From: Pararhizobium capsulatum DSM 1112
GTDB taxonomy: Bacteria > Pseudomonadota > Alphaproteobacteria > Rhizobiales > Rhizobiaceae
NCBI RefSeq assembly: GCF_030814475.1
Contig: NZ_JAUSVF010000003.1
Span: forward strand, 310,001 to 374,000
DNA: 64,000 nucleotides
Direction: 5' to 3'
Each line of letters starts with the position of its first letter. Positions within the stretch are counted from its first letter, which is position 1. The position numbers and the translations under genes are program-made. Below are positions 26,048 to 34,609 of this stretch, piece after piece. The notes under the pieces were generated by a model. The model had not been told where the DNA came from. It worked only from the letters and a program-made list of their open reading frames with translations, and searched no databases.

Positions 26048-26736
26048 TGTGATGCCCTGGACATATGCGCGACGCCGAGGGCGGCCGCGAGGCCGGCTAC
26101 GTTGTCGACTAAAACCGTTGGGGTATGGGTAGCCAGCAGCGAGCCGTCATAAAACCCGTAGCTCACAGCGACGCAGTCCATGCCGGCGGCGCGGGCGGCG
26201 AGAATGTCCTGCGGCCCGTCACCGACATAGACAGCATCGCCGACATTGGCCCCCGCGCGCTCGAGCCCGAGCAGGATCGGCGCCGGATGCGGCTTGCGAT
26301 CGACAGTGTCCTCGGCGGTTACGATGGCGGCAAAGACTTCCGGTGCGATGTTCGCGACCTGGAGGTCGATCAACGTGCGCTCAAGCCCCTTGTTGGTGAC
26401 GACGCTCGGCTTGCGGCCGGCGCTGGCCAGGTCGAGGATCAGTTCGCGGATGCCAGCAAAGACTTTGATCAGCGCCGTGCATTGCGGGTAGGTGTCGCGA
26501 TAGGCAGCGTGCAGCTCGTCGATCCGGTCCGGCGCGACGACGGCAAACACTTCCGCCGGGCGCATGGCGAACAGGTCGGCGATCGGAAATTCTTCCGGCG
26601 GAAAGTTGCTGTCGAGCTTGCTGCGAAAGACGCGGGTGTAGCATTCGACGACGGCGCCGCGGGTGTCGACCAGGGTGCCGTCTAGGTCAAACAACACGTG
26701 CATCTTCTGTTTTGGATTGGGAGATGCGAGCGTCAT
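26044..26736 (-). CDS. HAD-superfamily phosphatase (Gph-like)
   Basis: 230 residues. The nucleophile motif FDLDGTLVDTRG is at 16-27, TNKG is motif II near 115, the RKPHPAPILLGLE lysine is motif III and VGDGPQDILAARAAG motif IV. It is similar to phosphoglycolate phosphatase and sugar-phosphatase proteins. It overlaps both neighbours by ATGA. It may clear a dead-end phosphorylated sugar or act as a pathway step; substrate unknown. Confidence 0.85.
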   Translation of the reverse strand: MTLASPNPKQKMHVLFDLDGTLVDTRGAVVECYTRVFRSKLDSNFPPEEFPIADLFAMRPAEVFAVVAPDRIDELHAAYRDTYPQCTALIKVFAGIRELILDLASAGRKPSVVTNKGLERTLIDLQVANIAPEVFAAIVTAEDTVDRKPHPAPILLGLERAGANVGDAVYVGDGPQDILAARAAGMDCVAVSYGFYDGSLLATHTPTVLVDNVAGLAAALGVAHMSRASQ

Positions 26737-28280
26737 GGCGCGTCCTTTGTGTGGTCAGTGCGCTCCAGGAGTGCAGCACGAAGTTTCCAGAGAGGGGCCA
26801 AATCGCGGCCGAGGTCGCGAAACAGCGGATAGGCAGCGGCATAACGGACGGCTAGCTGCGGATCGGGTTCGACGGTCGCGGCAATGCGGACCATGGCGGC
26901 GGCGGCGGCGGTCAGGCTGTCGTAAAAGCCGGCCGCCCTGGCGGCGAGCAGAGCGACGCCGAGCGCGCCGGTCTCCTCCGCCTCCGGCACCAACAGCGTC
27001 CGGTTCATCGCCGCGGCGCAGATCTCCCGCCACAACGGCGAACGCGCACCGCCACCGGTGATGCAGATGGTGTCGACCGGCGCGTTTAGCGCGCCGTAAC
27101 AATCGATCATCGAGAAGGCGACGCCTTCCATCACCGCGCGGATCAGCGCCATCGGCGAGGTCGCCATGTCGAGGCCGAAGATCGAACCGCGGGCCAGCGG
27201 CTCGTGGCGCGGCGCGGTCATGCCGGAGGTGTTGAAATAGGGATGGATGACCAGGCCGTTGCTGAGCGGCGCAATCGCCCGCGCCTCGGTCTCGATGCGG
27301 GTGAACAGGTCGTCGTCGCCGCCGAAGGCTTTGGCGCCAAAGGCTTCGACGATCCAGTCGAGGCAGAGCGAGCCGCCGCCGGTGTTGGACATCAGCCGCT
27401 GCCAGCGGCCGTCCGGCATCAGGAACAGGAAACCGACGCCCTCCGGCTCCAGAAGCGGCTGGTCGACGGTGAGATTGTTCATGAAGCTGGTACCGATCAC
27501 CGTTACCGCCTGGCCGCTAGCGAGCGCGCCGACGCCAATCGCGGCGGCCACCGCATCGCCGGCGCCGGTCACGACCAGCGTGCCTTCCGTCAGCCCGGTC
27601 TCGGCGGCGGCCACAGCCGTCACCCGGCCGACGACGGCGCCGATCTCCAGCACTGGGGCTAGTTTTTCCCGCATCTCGGGAATGCCGGCGAGCGCGAACA
27701 GATCGTCGGAAGGTTTGCGGCTGCGGATATCACAGGGAAACAGCGACAGATCGGATTCATCTGTGGCGATGTTTCCGGTCAGGCGGTAATTGACATAGTC
27801 CTTGGCGAGAAAGACGGTCTCGATGCGGTTATAGAAACTGCGGTCATTGTCCTTCAGCCAGGCGAGCAGCACCAGCGGCAGGCCGGGAATGGGCGCGTTA
27901 CCGGAAATCTCGAACAGCTTTTTCACCCGGCATTCGTCGCGCCAACGCTCAAGAAGCGCCGAGGCCCGTGCATCCGGCCAAGCGATGGCAGGACCGGCCG
28001 GCCGGCCTTGCGCGTCGAGCGACCAGAGGCCGCCCATATGGCCGCTGACACCGACGGCGGCGATCTCGCTAGCCGCGATGCCGGCACGGTCGATCGCCTC
28101 GCGGATGGCAGCGGCCACACCAGCATAGGTGCCGTCCATGTCTTCCTCGTGCCAGTCCGGATGCGGCCGGAAGCTCTTGGTCGGGCGGCGGGCGGTGGCC
28201 AGCACCCGGCCATCGGCGGTGTTGAAGATCGCCGCCTTGGTGGTGGTGGTGCCCTTGTCGATGCCCAGCACATAGCTCAT
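26733..28280 (-). CDS. FGGY-family carbohydrate kinase 2
   Basis: 515 residues. The actin-like ATPase fold begins VLGIDKGTTTTKAAIFNTAD; VGVSGHMGGLWSLDAQGRPA carries the FGGY substrate-domain pattern, VVTGAGDAVAAAIGVGAL the catalytic aspartate (GDA), and CITGGGARSPLWREICAAAM the second ATP motif. It overlaps the previous kinase gene (ATGA). The two proteins share the same layout but have diverged, so they may use different substrates or form a hetero-oligomer. Family substrates include xylulose, ribulose, erythritol and apulose. Confidence 0.9.
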   Translation of the reverse strand: MSYVLGIDKGTTTTKAAIFNTADGRVLATARRPTKSFRPHPDWHEEDMDGTYAGVAAAIREAIDRAGIAASEIAAVGVSGHMGGLWSLDAQGRPAGPAIAWPDARASALLERWRDECRVKKLFEISGNAPIPGLPLVLLAWLKDNDRSFYNRIETVFLAKDYVNYRLTGNIATDESDLSLFPCDIRSRKPSDDLFALAGIPEMREKLAPVLEIGAVVGRVTAVAAAETGLTEGTLVVTGAGDAVAAAIGVGALASGQAVTVIGTSFMNNLTVDQPLLEPEGVGFLFLMPDGRWQRLMSNTGGGSLCLDWIVEAFGAKAFGGDDDLFTRIETEARAIAPLSNGLVIHPYFNTSGMTAPRHEPLARGSIFGLDMATSPMALIRAVMEGVAFSMIDCYGALNAPVDTICITGGGARSPLWREICAAAMNRTLLVPEAEETGALGVALLAARAAGFYDSLTAAAAAMVRIAATVEPDPQLAVRYAAAYPLFRDLGRDLAPLWKLRAALLERTDHTKDAP

Positions 28281-29809
28281 GCCGCCATCTCCGGAACCAG
28301 GCGCAGATCGGCGCGGGCCGTCGAGTAGCTGCGATAGACATCGCGGGTCCGGCGGTAGAGATCGAACCAGCCGTCATAGTCGCGCGCCGCGTGCGGGTCC
28401 GGCCGGTAACAGGCGACGATCCGGGTGGTTCTTGCTGCCGCAGTCTCCAGGTCGGGCCACAAGCCGACGGCGACACCGGCCAGCAGTGCAACGCCCAGGG
28501 CACCGGATTCCTCCGTGGCGACGATCTCGATCGGCAGGCCGCAGACATCAGCGAACAACTGCGACCAGAAGGCGCTCTTGGCGCCGCCGCCAGTGAGGAT
28601 CAGCGATTGCGGCCGGGTGCTCATCGCCGCAAAACAGTCGCGGGTGGCAAAGCACAGGGCCTCGTAGACGGCGCGCAGCAGGTGATCATAGCTGGTATGG
28701 CTGCCGACCCCGAAAAAGTTGCCGCGGGCCAGCGTGTCGTAGAACGGCGCCAGCACGCCGCTGCCGTTGACATAGGGAATGAAGGTAACACCACCGGCGC
28801 CGCGGGCGATGCCGGACGCCTTCACCTCGAGGGCTGTAAAGTCCGGCGTTCCGTCGGGCATCAGGGGCGCGCCGAACCGTTCCAAAAACCAGTCGAAGGC
28901 GATGGTGCCGGAGGTATTGGGCAGGATTCGTAGGTATCGGTCGAGCGGCATCGAGAACAGGAAACCGAGGCCCTCCGGCTCCCTGCCGGGAGCGCCCAGC
29001 ACCTGGCTGTTGAGGCAGCTGGTGCCAAGCACCGTCAAAGCAGCGCCGGGGCGGATCGCGCCGACGCCAAGGGCATTGGCGCAGGCATCGCCAAGACCGG
29101 TGACGACGGGCGTGCCTTCGCGCAGGCCGGTTTCAGCTGCAGATGCTGCAGAAATGATGCCGGCAATGGCGCCGGACGGCAGGATAGTTGGCAGCTTGTC
29201 CATCCAGGCGGAGGCACCGCAAAGCTCCATCACCCGCGCCGAATGCGCGCGTCCTTCGATATCGCCGGGCACGAAGGAGACGTCGGAGGGATCGGTGGCG
29301 ATCTCTCCGGTCAGCCGGAAGCGTAAGAAATCCTTGGCGCAGAGCACGGCACGGGTTCGCGTCACCGTTTCCGGCTCGTGGCGGGCGAGCCAGCCGAGCA
29401 GCATAGCGGTGATGCCAGGCATCAGGCCGTTGCCGGAGATGGCGAAGACTTCAGTCAAAAGGCCGGTCTTTTCCATGGCGATCTGGTCGGCTTGGGCGCG
29501 CTCGTCCGGCCAGCAGATGGCGTTGCGCACCGTTGCCCCATCGGAATCGATCAGCCAGGCGCCGCCCATATGGCCGGCAATGCCGATCGCGGCGATATCG
29601 GCACCAGTGAGGCCGGCCTTGGTCAACGCCTCACGGATCGTCTCGGCGCACAGCGCCCAAGTGGCCTCCGGTGCTTCCTCGTGCCAGCCGGGCTTGGGCT
29701 GCAGCACCTGGACGCGGCGCTGCGACACGCCGACGGTCTCCCCTTCCGTGTCGAAAACCACCGCCTTGATAACAGACGTGCCCTTGTCGATGCCGAGCAG
29801 ATACACCAT
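28277..29809 (-). CDS. FGGY-family carbohydrate kinase 1
   Basis: 510 residues with all kinase motifs: LLGIDKGTSVIKAVVFDTEG, IGIAGHMGGAWLIDSDGATV, VVTGLGDACANALGVGAIRP (catalytic Asp in GDA), and LILTGGGAKSAFWSQLFADV. It starts 9 bases after the importer ATPase, so sugar uptake is directly linked to phosphorylation. It probably commits the imported compound (or its ketose form) as a phosphate that the split transketolase then uses. Confidence 0.9.
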   Translation of the reverse strand: MVYLLGIDKGTSVIKAVVFDTEGETVGVSQRRVQVLQPKPGWHEEAPEATWALCAETIREALTKAGLTGADIAAIGIAGHMGGAWLIDSDGATVRNAICWPDERAQADQIAMEKTGLLTEVFAISGNGLMPGITAMLLGWLARHEPETVTRTRAVLCAKDFLRFRLTGEIATDPSDVSFVPGDIEGRAHSARVMELCGASAWMDKLPTILPSGAIAGIISAASAAETGLREGTPVVTGLGDACANALGVGAIRPGAALTVLGTSCLNSQVLGAPGREPEGLGFLFSMPLDRYLRILPNTSGTIAFDWFLERFGAPLMPDGTPDFTALEVKASGIARGAGGVTFIPYVNGSGVLAPFYDTLARGNFFGVGSHTSYDHLLRAVYEALCFATRDCFAAMSTRPQSLILTGGGAKSAFWSQLFADVCGLPIEIVATEESGALGVALLAGVAVGLWPDLETAAARTTRIVACYRPDPHAARDYDGWFDLYRRTRDVYRSYSTARADLRLVPEMAA

Positions 29810-29818
29810 GCCCCTGCC

Positions 29819-30976
29819 TCAGCCGTACGAGGCCATGCGGTCGACCTGCGGCGCAGACTGACCGGATGCAAATCGCAGCGTGCGCTGATCGTCGCCATCG
29901 AACACATAGAGCGCGTCCTCGCGGATCACGACATCTACCGGCTCGTCTATCCCAAAGCGATACTGCGGTGATGTCATCGCCTGGATAGTCGTATCACCGG
30001 CCTGAACCGTGACAAGGATCGCATCGCCAAGTTGCTCGGCGACATAGACGCGGCCCGACAGCCTCAATGCAGCGCCATCACGCGGTGCTTCTCCTTGTTT
30101 GTAGACCGAGACGCCTCCCGGCCGGCTGCCGACCTGAACTTTTCGACCTTGCGCACTCACATGCGGCTTGACGCAATCGGGCAAAATGACTTTCTGCTGT
30201 CCACATTGGCCGACAAGCTCCGGCGTTTCGTGCACGTCGCAGATAGTGAAGACGTTCATCGAATGCAGACCGAAAAACTGTGCCACGAACGCGTTTACGG
30301 GGCGCATGTAAATCTCGTCGGCAGTGCCGATCTGCTGCATCAGGCCGTCCCGCATCACAGCGATGCGATCGGTCATGGTCATGGCCTCGATCGGGTCATG
30401 GGTTACGATCACCGAAGTGGTGCCGAGCGCCCGCTGCAATCGCTTCAACTCGCCGCGCAGGCGGGCGCGCAATAGCGTATCGAGATGGGCGATCGGCTCG
30501 TCGAGGCAAAGTAGATTGGGACGACGGACCAGGGCGCGGGCGATGGCGACCCGCTGCTGCTGACCTCCGGACATCTGCGAGGCGCGGCGGTCGATCAAAT
30601 GACCGATATTAAGAAGCGCAGCGACTTCTGCCACCTTCGTCTCGATCTCGGACTTGGAAAGACCGCGGATTTTGAGGGGATAGCTGATGTTCTGACGCGC
30701 GCTCATATGCGGATAAAGCGCATTCTGCTCGAATACCATCGCGACATTGCGGTCCTGCGGTGTTTTCGCCTCGACGGAGGTGCCGTCGAAAGAGATCGTT
30801 CCGGAGGTTGGACGCTCCAGTCCCGCAAGCATTCGCAGCACGGACGTCTTGCCGGAACCTGAGGGACCGAGCAGGCCAAAAAACTCGCCGTCCTCTATCT
30901 TGAACGAGATATCGCGAACTGCATGAACCGCGCCGCCATACCATTTGTTGATCCCGGAGAGGGTGACTGATGCCAT
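29819..30976 (-). CDS. Sugar ABC importer ATPase (UgpC/MalK type)
   Basis: 385 residues from the ATG at 30976 (MASVTLSG); the much longer open frame upstream is non-coding. Walker A GPSGSGKTS near 39-47, signature MSGGQQQRVAIARAL, Walker B LLCLDEPIAHLD, and a C-terminal TOBE region (VGSRPGGVSVYKQGEAP). It energises the two permeases encoded just upstream. The signature and TOBE domains match importers of polyols, glycerol-phosphate and oligosaccharides. Confidence 0.93.
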   Translation of the reverse strand: MASVTLSGINKWYGGAVHAVRDISFKIEDGEFFGLLGPSGSGKTSVLRMLAGLERPTSGTISFDGTSVEAKTPQDRNVAMVFEQNALYPHMSARQNISYPLKIRGLSKSEIETKVAEVAALLNIGHLIDRRASQMSGGQQQRVAIARALVRRPNLLCLDEPIAHLDTLLRARLRGELKRLQRALGTTSVIVTHDPIEAMTMTDRIAVMRDGLMQQIGTADEIYMRPVNAFVAQFFGLHSMNVFTICDVHETPELVGQCGQQKVILPDCVKPHVSAQGRKVQVGSRPGGVSVYKQGEAPRDGAALRLSGRVYVAEQLGDAILVTVQAGDTTIQAMTSPQYRFGIDEPVDVVIREDALYVFDGDDQRTLRFASGQSAPQVDRMASYG

Positions 30977-30987
30977 GACTGATCTCC

Positions 30988-31863
30988 TTACCGTCCGCCG
31001 CTGCCGACGGAAAAACTGCGAATGAGGAAGCGCTGCATGTAGTATGAAAGGACGAGCAGCGGTGCGATTGCGACAATGCCGATGGCGCCGAGCTGGCCCC
31101 AGTTCGGTTGCTGGAACAGGAAGAAGCTGGCCAGTGCCTTCGGCAGGGTAATAACCTTTTCCCCGGTAAGGACGAGCGCGAATAGGAACTCGTTCCAGGC
31201 AAAGATCATGGCCAGAATACCGGCCGTGAGGATGCCCGGCGCCGAGAGCGGAAGCAGGACATCCCAGAATAGGCGATACCAGGGCGCTCCGTCGATGCGA
31301 GCAGCTTCCTCGTAGGTCTTTGGAATCTGGCGGATGAACTCTGCCAGAAGCCAGATGACCAACGGCAGGTTCATGAACGTGTAGACCACGATCAGTCCCG
31401 TATAGGTATCGAACAGCGACAATTCCTGGAACAGGAGGTAGAAACCGATGACAGGGACGATGGGGGGCATCATCCGAAGGGAGAGGATGGTGAAACTGAG
31501 CTGACCGTGTGCCGAGAACCACCGCGCTAGCGCGTAGGCAGCGGGATAGCCAAGGATAAGGCAAAGCACCGTTGAGATCGAGGCTACGAACAAGCTGTCA
31601 CCGATCCCCTTGCCACCACCGATTGCCCAGCCTTCGGTGAAATTGACCAACGTGCCGTTGATCGGCAGCACCGACGGCGGGCTGGTGAACAGCTCCGCAT
31701 AGGGCTTGAATGCCGTGAGAAGCAGCCAGGCGAGCGGTAGCAGGAAAAGTACGAGTACCATGATCAGTACCACATGCTTGACCACGACGGACAGACGCAC
31801 CGCCAACGTCACATTTTCAGCCGCGGAGACGTCGGCGTAGGGTGTTGAAACCGACATGGTCAT
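30988..31863 (-). CDS. Sugar ABC importer permease (MalG type)
   Basis: 291 residues, six spans. Features: VLIMVLVLFLLPLAWLLLTA FKPYAELF at the first span, and the coupling loop EFIRQIPKTYEEAARIDGAP before LFWDVLLPLSAPGILTAGIL. ATG at 31863 overlaps the stop of the other permease. The protein ends near RFLIRSFSVGSGGR, as MalG-type proteins do (xGAVKG-like end varied). Confidence 0.92.
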   Translation of the reverse strand: MTMSVSTPYADVSAAENVTLAVRLSVVVKHVVLIMVLVLFLLPLAWLLLTAFKPYAELFTSPPSVLPINGTLVNFTEGWAIGGGKGIGDSLFVASISTVLCLILGYPAAYALARWFSAHGQLSFTILSLRMMPPIVPVIGFYLLFQELSLFDTYTGLIVVYTFMNLPLVIWLLAEFIRQIPKTYEEAARIDGAPWYRLFWDVLLPLSAPGILTAGILAMIFAWNEFLFALVLTGEKVITLPKALASFFLFQQPNWGQLGAIGIVAIAPLLVLSYYMQRFLIRSFSVGSGGR

Positions 31864-32861
31864 GGGTTTTCTCCCTGAAATGTATGCGCAGAGGCGTTGA
31901 ACACCGTAGGCGGCAGCGGGGAATCGGAAACCGGCCCCTTTTCGCGGCTTTTCGCAAAGCTCAGGATCGCCATCGTGCCGCCGGTCAGAAGCACCAGCTG
32001 GATGATGCTGAGTGCACCGGCGATCGAAAATTCGAACCGCCCGAAACCCATGTCGTACGTGTAGTAGGCGAGGTTCTGGGTTGCAGTGCCGGGACCGCCA
32101 CGCGTCAGAATATAAATGATATCGAACACTCGGAAACTGTCGATGAAGCGCAGCACGAAGGCTACCATCATGTAGGGAAACAACATCGGCAGCACGATGT
32201 GGACAAAGGTCTGCCAGCGATTGGAGCCGTCGACCCTGGCCGCCTCGTAGACCCGCTGCGGGATCGAGTTAAGACCGGCCAGAAGCACGATCATCACGAA
32301 TGGCGTCCACTGCCAGGTGTCGACGACCACCAGCGTCGGCAAAGCCCAATCGGGAGACTGCGCCCAGGCCGGCGGGTCGAAACCGATGGCTTTCAACAGG
32401 TTGTTGAGCGGCCCGTAGATAGGATTCAGGAAAAGATTCCATGAAAAGCCGACAACGATCGGCGCCACCATCATTGGGATCAGGAACAGTGATGCATAAA
32501 ATTCACGCCCGCGGGTCACACCGTTTAAAAGAAGTGCCATGCTGAGGCCGGCCACGATCTGCAGCGGCACAGCGACAAGCGCAAAAATTCCGGTAATGCC
32601 AAGGCTGCTCCAAAAACGCGGATTCGTCATCATCCTGGTGAAATTGTCGACGCCGACCCATTCGATCGGAATCGGAATTGCAAGCTGATAGGACGTAAAG
32701 GACGCGTAGATGAGGTAGACGAACGGCCAGACCGATAGAACCGCCAGAAAAGTCAGCGCCGGTCCGAGGAGAAACAGCGTCGCCCGCCGCTCTCGCCTGT
32801 TATCACTGGTTTTCGTTGCAGGTGGCAATGCTGTGCCCTGAACGGGTATCGTGGTCATCAT
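31860..32861 (-). CDS. Sugar ABC importer permease (MalF/UgpA type)
   Basis: 333 residues; the N-terminal cytoplasmic tail of about 30 residues is followed by ATLFLLGPALTFLAVLSVWP and five further spans. The coupling loop is LNSIPQRVYEAARVDGSNRW, then FVHIVLPMLFPYMMVAFVLR. The start at 32861 (MMTTIP) has two possible ATGs. It is separated from the binding-protein gene by a strong hairpin. Partner of the MalG-type permease. Confidence 0.92.
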   Translation of the reverse strand: MMTTIPVQGTALPPATKTSDNRRERRATLFLLGPALTFLAVLSVWPFVYLIYASFTSYQLAIPIPIEWVGVDNFTRMMTNPRFWSSLGITGIFALVAVPLQIVAGLSMALLLNGVTRGREFYASLFLIPMMVAPIVVGFSWNLFLNPIYGPLNNLLKAIGFDPPAWAQSPDWALPTLVVVDTWQWTPFVMIVLLAGLNSIPQRVYEAARVDGSNRWQTFVHIVLPMLFPYMMVAFVLRFIDSFRVFDIIYILTRGGPGTATQNLAYYTYDMGFGRFEFSIAGALSIIQLVLLTGGTMAILSFAKSREKGPVSDSPLPPTVFNASAHTFQGENP

Positions 32862-32921
32862 GACATCCGAATTCTGTGTAGAAGCTGATGGATCGAGCCG
32901 GAGCGCGTCTCCGCCGACGAT

Positions 32922-32952
32922 CTGTCGCCGCCGGAAATCCCGGCGGCGACAG
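32922..32952 (-). terminator. Strong hairpin between the binding-protein gene and its permease
   Basis: CTGTCGCCGCCGG-AAATC-CCGGCGGCGACAG is a perfect 13-bp stem with a 5-base loop, just past the binding-protein stop (10 bases downstream on the minus strand). No U-tract follows, so partial attenuation or 3'-end protection of the first-gene message is more likely than full termination. Confidence 0.65.
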
Positions 32953-32961
32953 CGGGGAGGA

Positions 32962-34458
32962 TCAGGACCAGTAGCCCTGCTTGATCATCCGCTGACGGTA
33001 TTCGTCATAATGCGCGATTTGGCGGTCACGACCGTACGTCTCGGTTGTTTCCTCGAACTCGGCCGTCATCGCCTCCAATGCTTCTTTCGGCGTTGCCTGG
33101 CCGGTGATCGCACGCGGAACATGCTGCATGATTGAACTGAGATAGCGGTTGGTGCCAGGGATCGAGATGTCGAGATATGCCTTGGGCGCTGCCAGAAGTT
33201 CCTTGCTCACGCTTGCGAAATTGTCCGCAAAACCGGATTCCGCCTGAAGCGGGAAGGTGCTCTTCGGATCGTCGAACATGCTGTTGCGCCACGGGTCCAT
33301 CAGCGATTGCTCGAAGGTCTCGGCAACCCATCGATTGGCATTCGCCGATTGCTGCATCCAGGCAATGACCTTGAACGCACCTTCCTTGTTCGCCGAGTTG
33401 CCGGCAATGCCCATCGCACGACCGTAGGGAAGGACAGTTACGTCGCCGAAACTGCGGGCGCACTTGATCTTATTGGCCACCTTAGAGATCTTCGGATCGG
33501 CAGCGCCCTTCGGCATGTCTGTCCACCAATTGGCCTGGGCCACGCGACCGTCGAAAAATATCTGCCGCCCGACATCCCACGGCATCGCTTGGGCGAGATC
33601 CTTCGGCATGAAGGCGGACATTTCGGTGTAGCGACGGATGGCCTCCTCGCCGATTTCATTGACAAGCTTAGGCTTCATCTGTTCATCGAAAAGTTCGCCG
33701 TAGCGCACGCCTTTTTCCGAACCCAATTGGACCAACTGGTTAATGAAGAAAGCATAGACGAAGAAGCTTGTTACCTCGACGTGGCCGTAGAGATTCTGAT
33801 CGGGTCGGGTGAAGAATTCCGCGGTATCGCGATATTCCTTGTAACCCTTGGGGGGCGCCAGATCGTACCCATATTTCGTCTTGAAAGTCTGCATCTCCTG
33901 TTCGTTTTCGAACAGGTCGGTCCGGTAGGTATTGATGAACATATCGCCATCAATCATGACGCCGACAACTTTGTTCTCATAGATGTTTAATTGTTGGAAC
34001 GGCTTGGCGATGTCGGAGAAATTGAGTTCCTCGAGCGTGCCGACCTCTTCGAGCGGCGTCAGGAACGGGCCGAAGTCACCCACGAAATTTGGCCAGAAAT
34101 CAAAGACGTCAAAGCGGGCTGTGCCCTGCCGCAGGGCCAGCAGGTTCTGGTCGTACATATTGCCGAGCGGATAGGATGCAAACTCGACATCGATACCAGT
34201 AGCTGCCTTAAACTCCGGGGCAAAGTTTTTGAGGATTGGTGTGAACGCCCCGCTGTCGAGACCGACCACGACCTTGCCGCTGCCGTCCTGACCTGCAGCC
34301 GATAGAACACCTCCGAAGGTTGACAGGGTGGCAGCAGCACCAAACATTGCGCTGCGACGCATGAGTTCACGCCGCGATATCAGGCCGTGGGTATCCATGC
34401 TGGATAGAATGTCGAGATCGCGCTCGACGGCTTTCGGACGTCTGTTAAACAGATGCAT
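32962..34458 (-). CDS. Sugar ABC importer substrate-binding protein
   Basis: 498 residues, extracellular solute-binding protein family 1. A twin-arginine leader is evident: ISRRELMRRSAMFGAAATLS starting near residue 27, ending near SAAGQ, so it is probably exported folded by Tat. The mature part includes FAPEFKAATGIDVEFASYPL, YDQNLLALRQGTARFDVFDF and GWRRIDxx-like late segments typical of family 1 sugar receptors. GGAGGAG lies 9 bases before the ATG. It heads the leftward operon and thus defines its promoter. The long N-terminal region before the RR motif is unusual. Confidence 0.9.
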   Translation of the reverse strand: MHLFNRRPKAVERDLDILSSMDTHGLISRRELMRRSAMFGAAATLSTFGGVLSAAGQDGSGKVVVGLDSGAFTPILKNFAPEFKAATGIDVEFASYPLGNMYDQNLLALRQGTARFDVFDFWPNFVGDFGPFLTPLEEVGTLEELNFSDIAKPFQQLNIYENKVVGVMIDGDMFINTYRTDLFENEQEMQTFKTKYGYDLAPPKGYKEYRDTAEFFTRPDQNLYGHVEVTSFFVYAFFINQLVQLGSEKGVRYGELFDEQMKPKLVNEIGEEAIRRYTEMSAFMPKDLAQAMPWDVGRQIFFDGRVAQANWWTDMPKGAADPKISKVANKIKCARSFGDVTVLPYGRAMGIAGNSANKEGAFKVIAWMQQSANANRWVAETFEQSLMDPWRNSMFDDPKSTFPLQAESGFADNFASVSKELLAAPKAYLDISIPGTNRYLSSIMQHVPRAITGQATPKEALEAMTAEFEETTETYGRDRQIAHYDEYRQRMIKQGYWS

Positions 34459-34576
34459 TGTGGTTGTCTCCTCCCAGATGACGCTCTCCCGCTCAACGTG
34501 TCACTTGCTCCACCAGAGTCTCCATTTCTCTCCGGTGGACAAATTGAGCTTTCGAAAAGAACCTAAGCATGTTATT

Positions 34577-34597
34577 GAAATATGACAATCGAAATAT
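34577..34597. repeat. Direct repeats in the divergent promoter of the MocR regulator
   Basis: GAAATAT-GACAATC-GAAATAT: two identical 7-mers 14 bases apart, 13 bases before the regulator ATG and 119 bases before the importer start. MocR-type regulators usually bind direct repeats near their own gene, so this is a reasonable operator. Confidence 0.45.
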
Positions 34598-34609
34598 TGA
34601 TATACAGAT

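Noticed and set aside
30977..31564. Upstream extension of the importer ATPase frame
   Set aside because: It overlaps the MalG-type permease and its translation shows no ATPase or membrane similarity; the ATG at 30976 gives a normal-sized protein.
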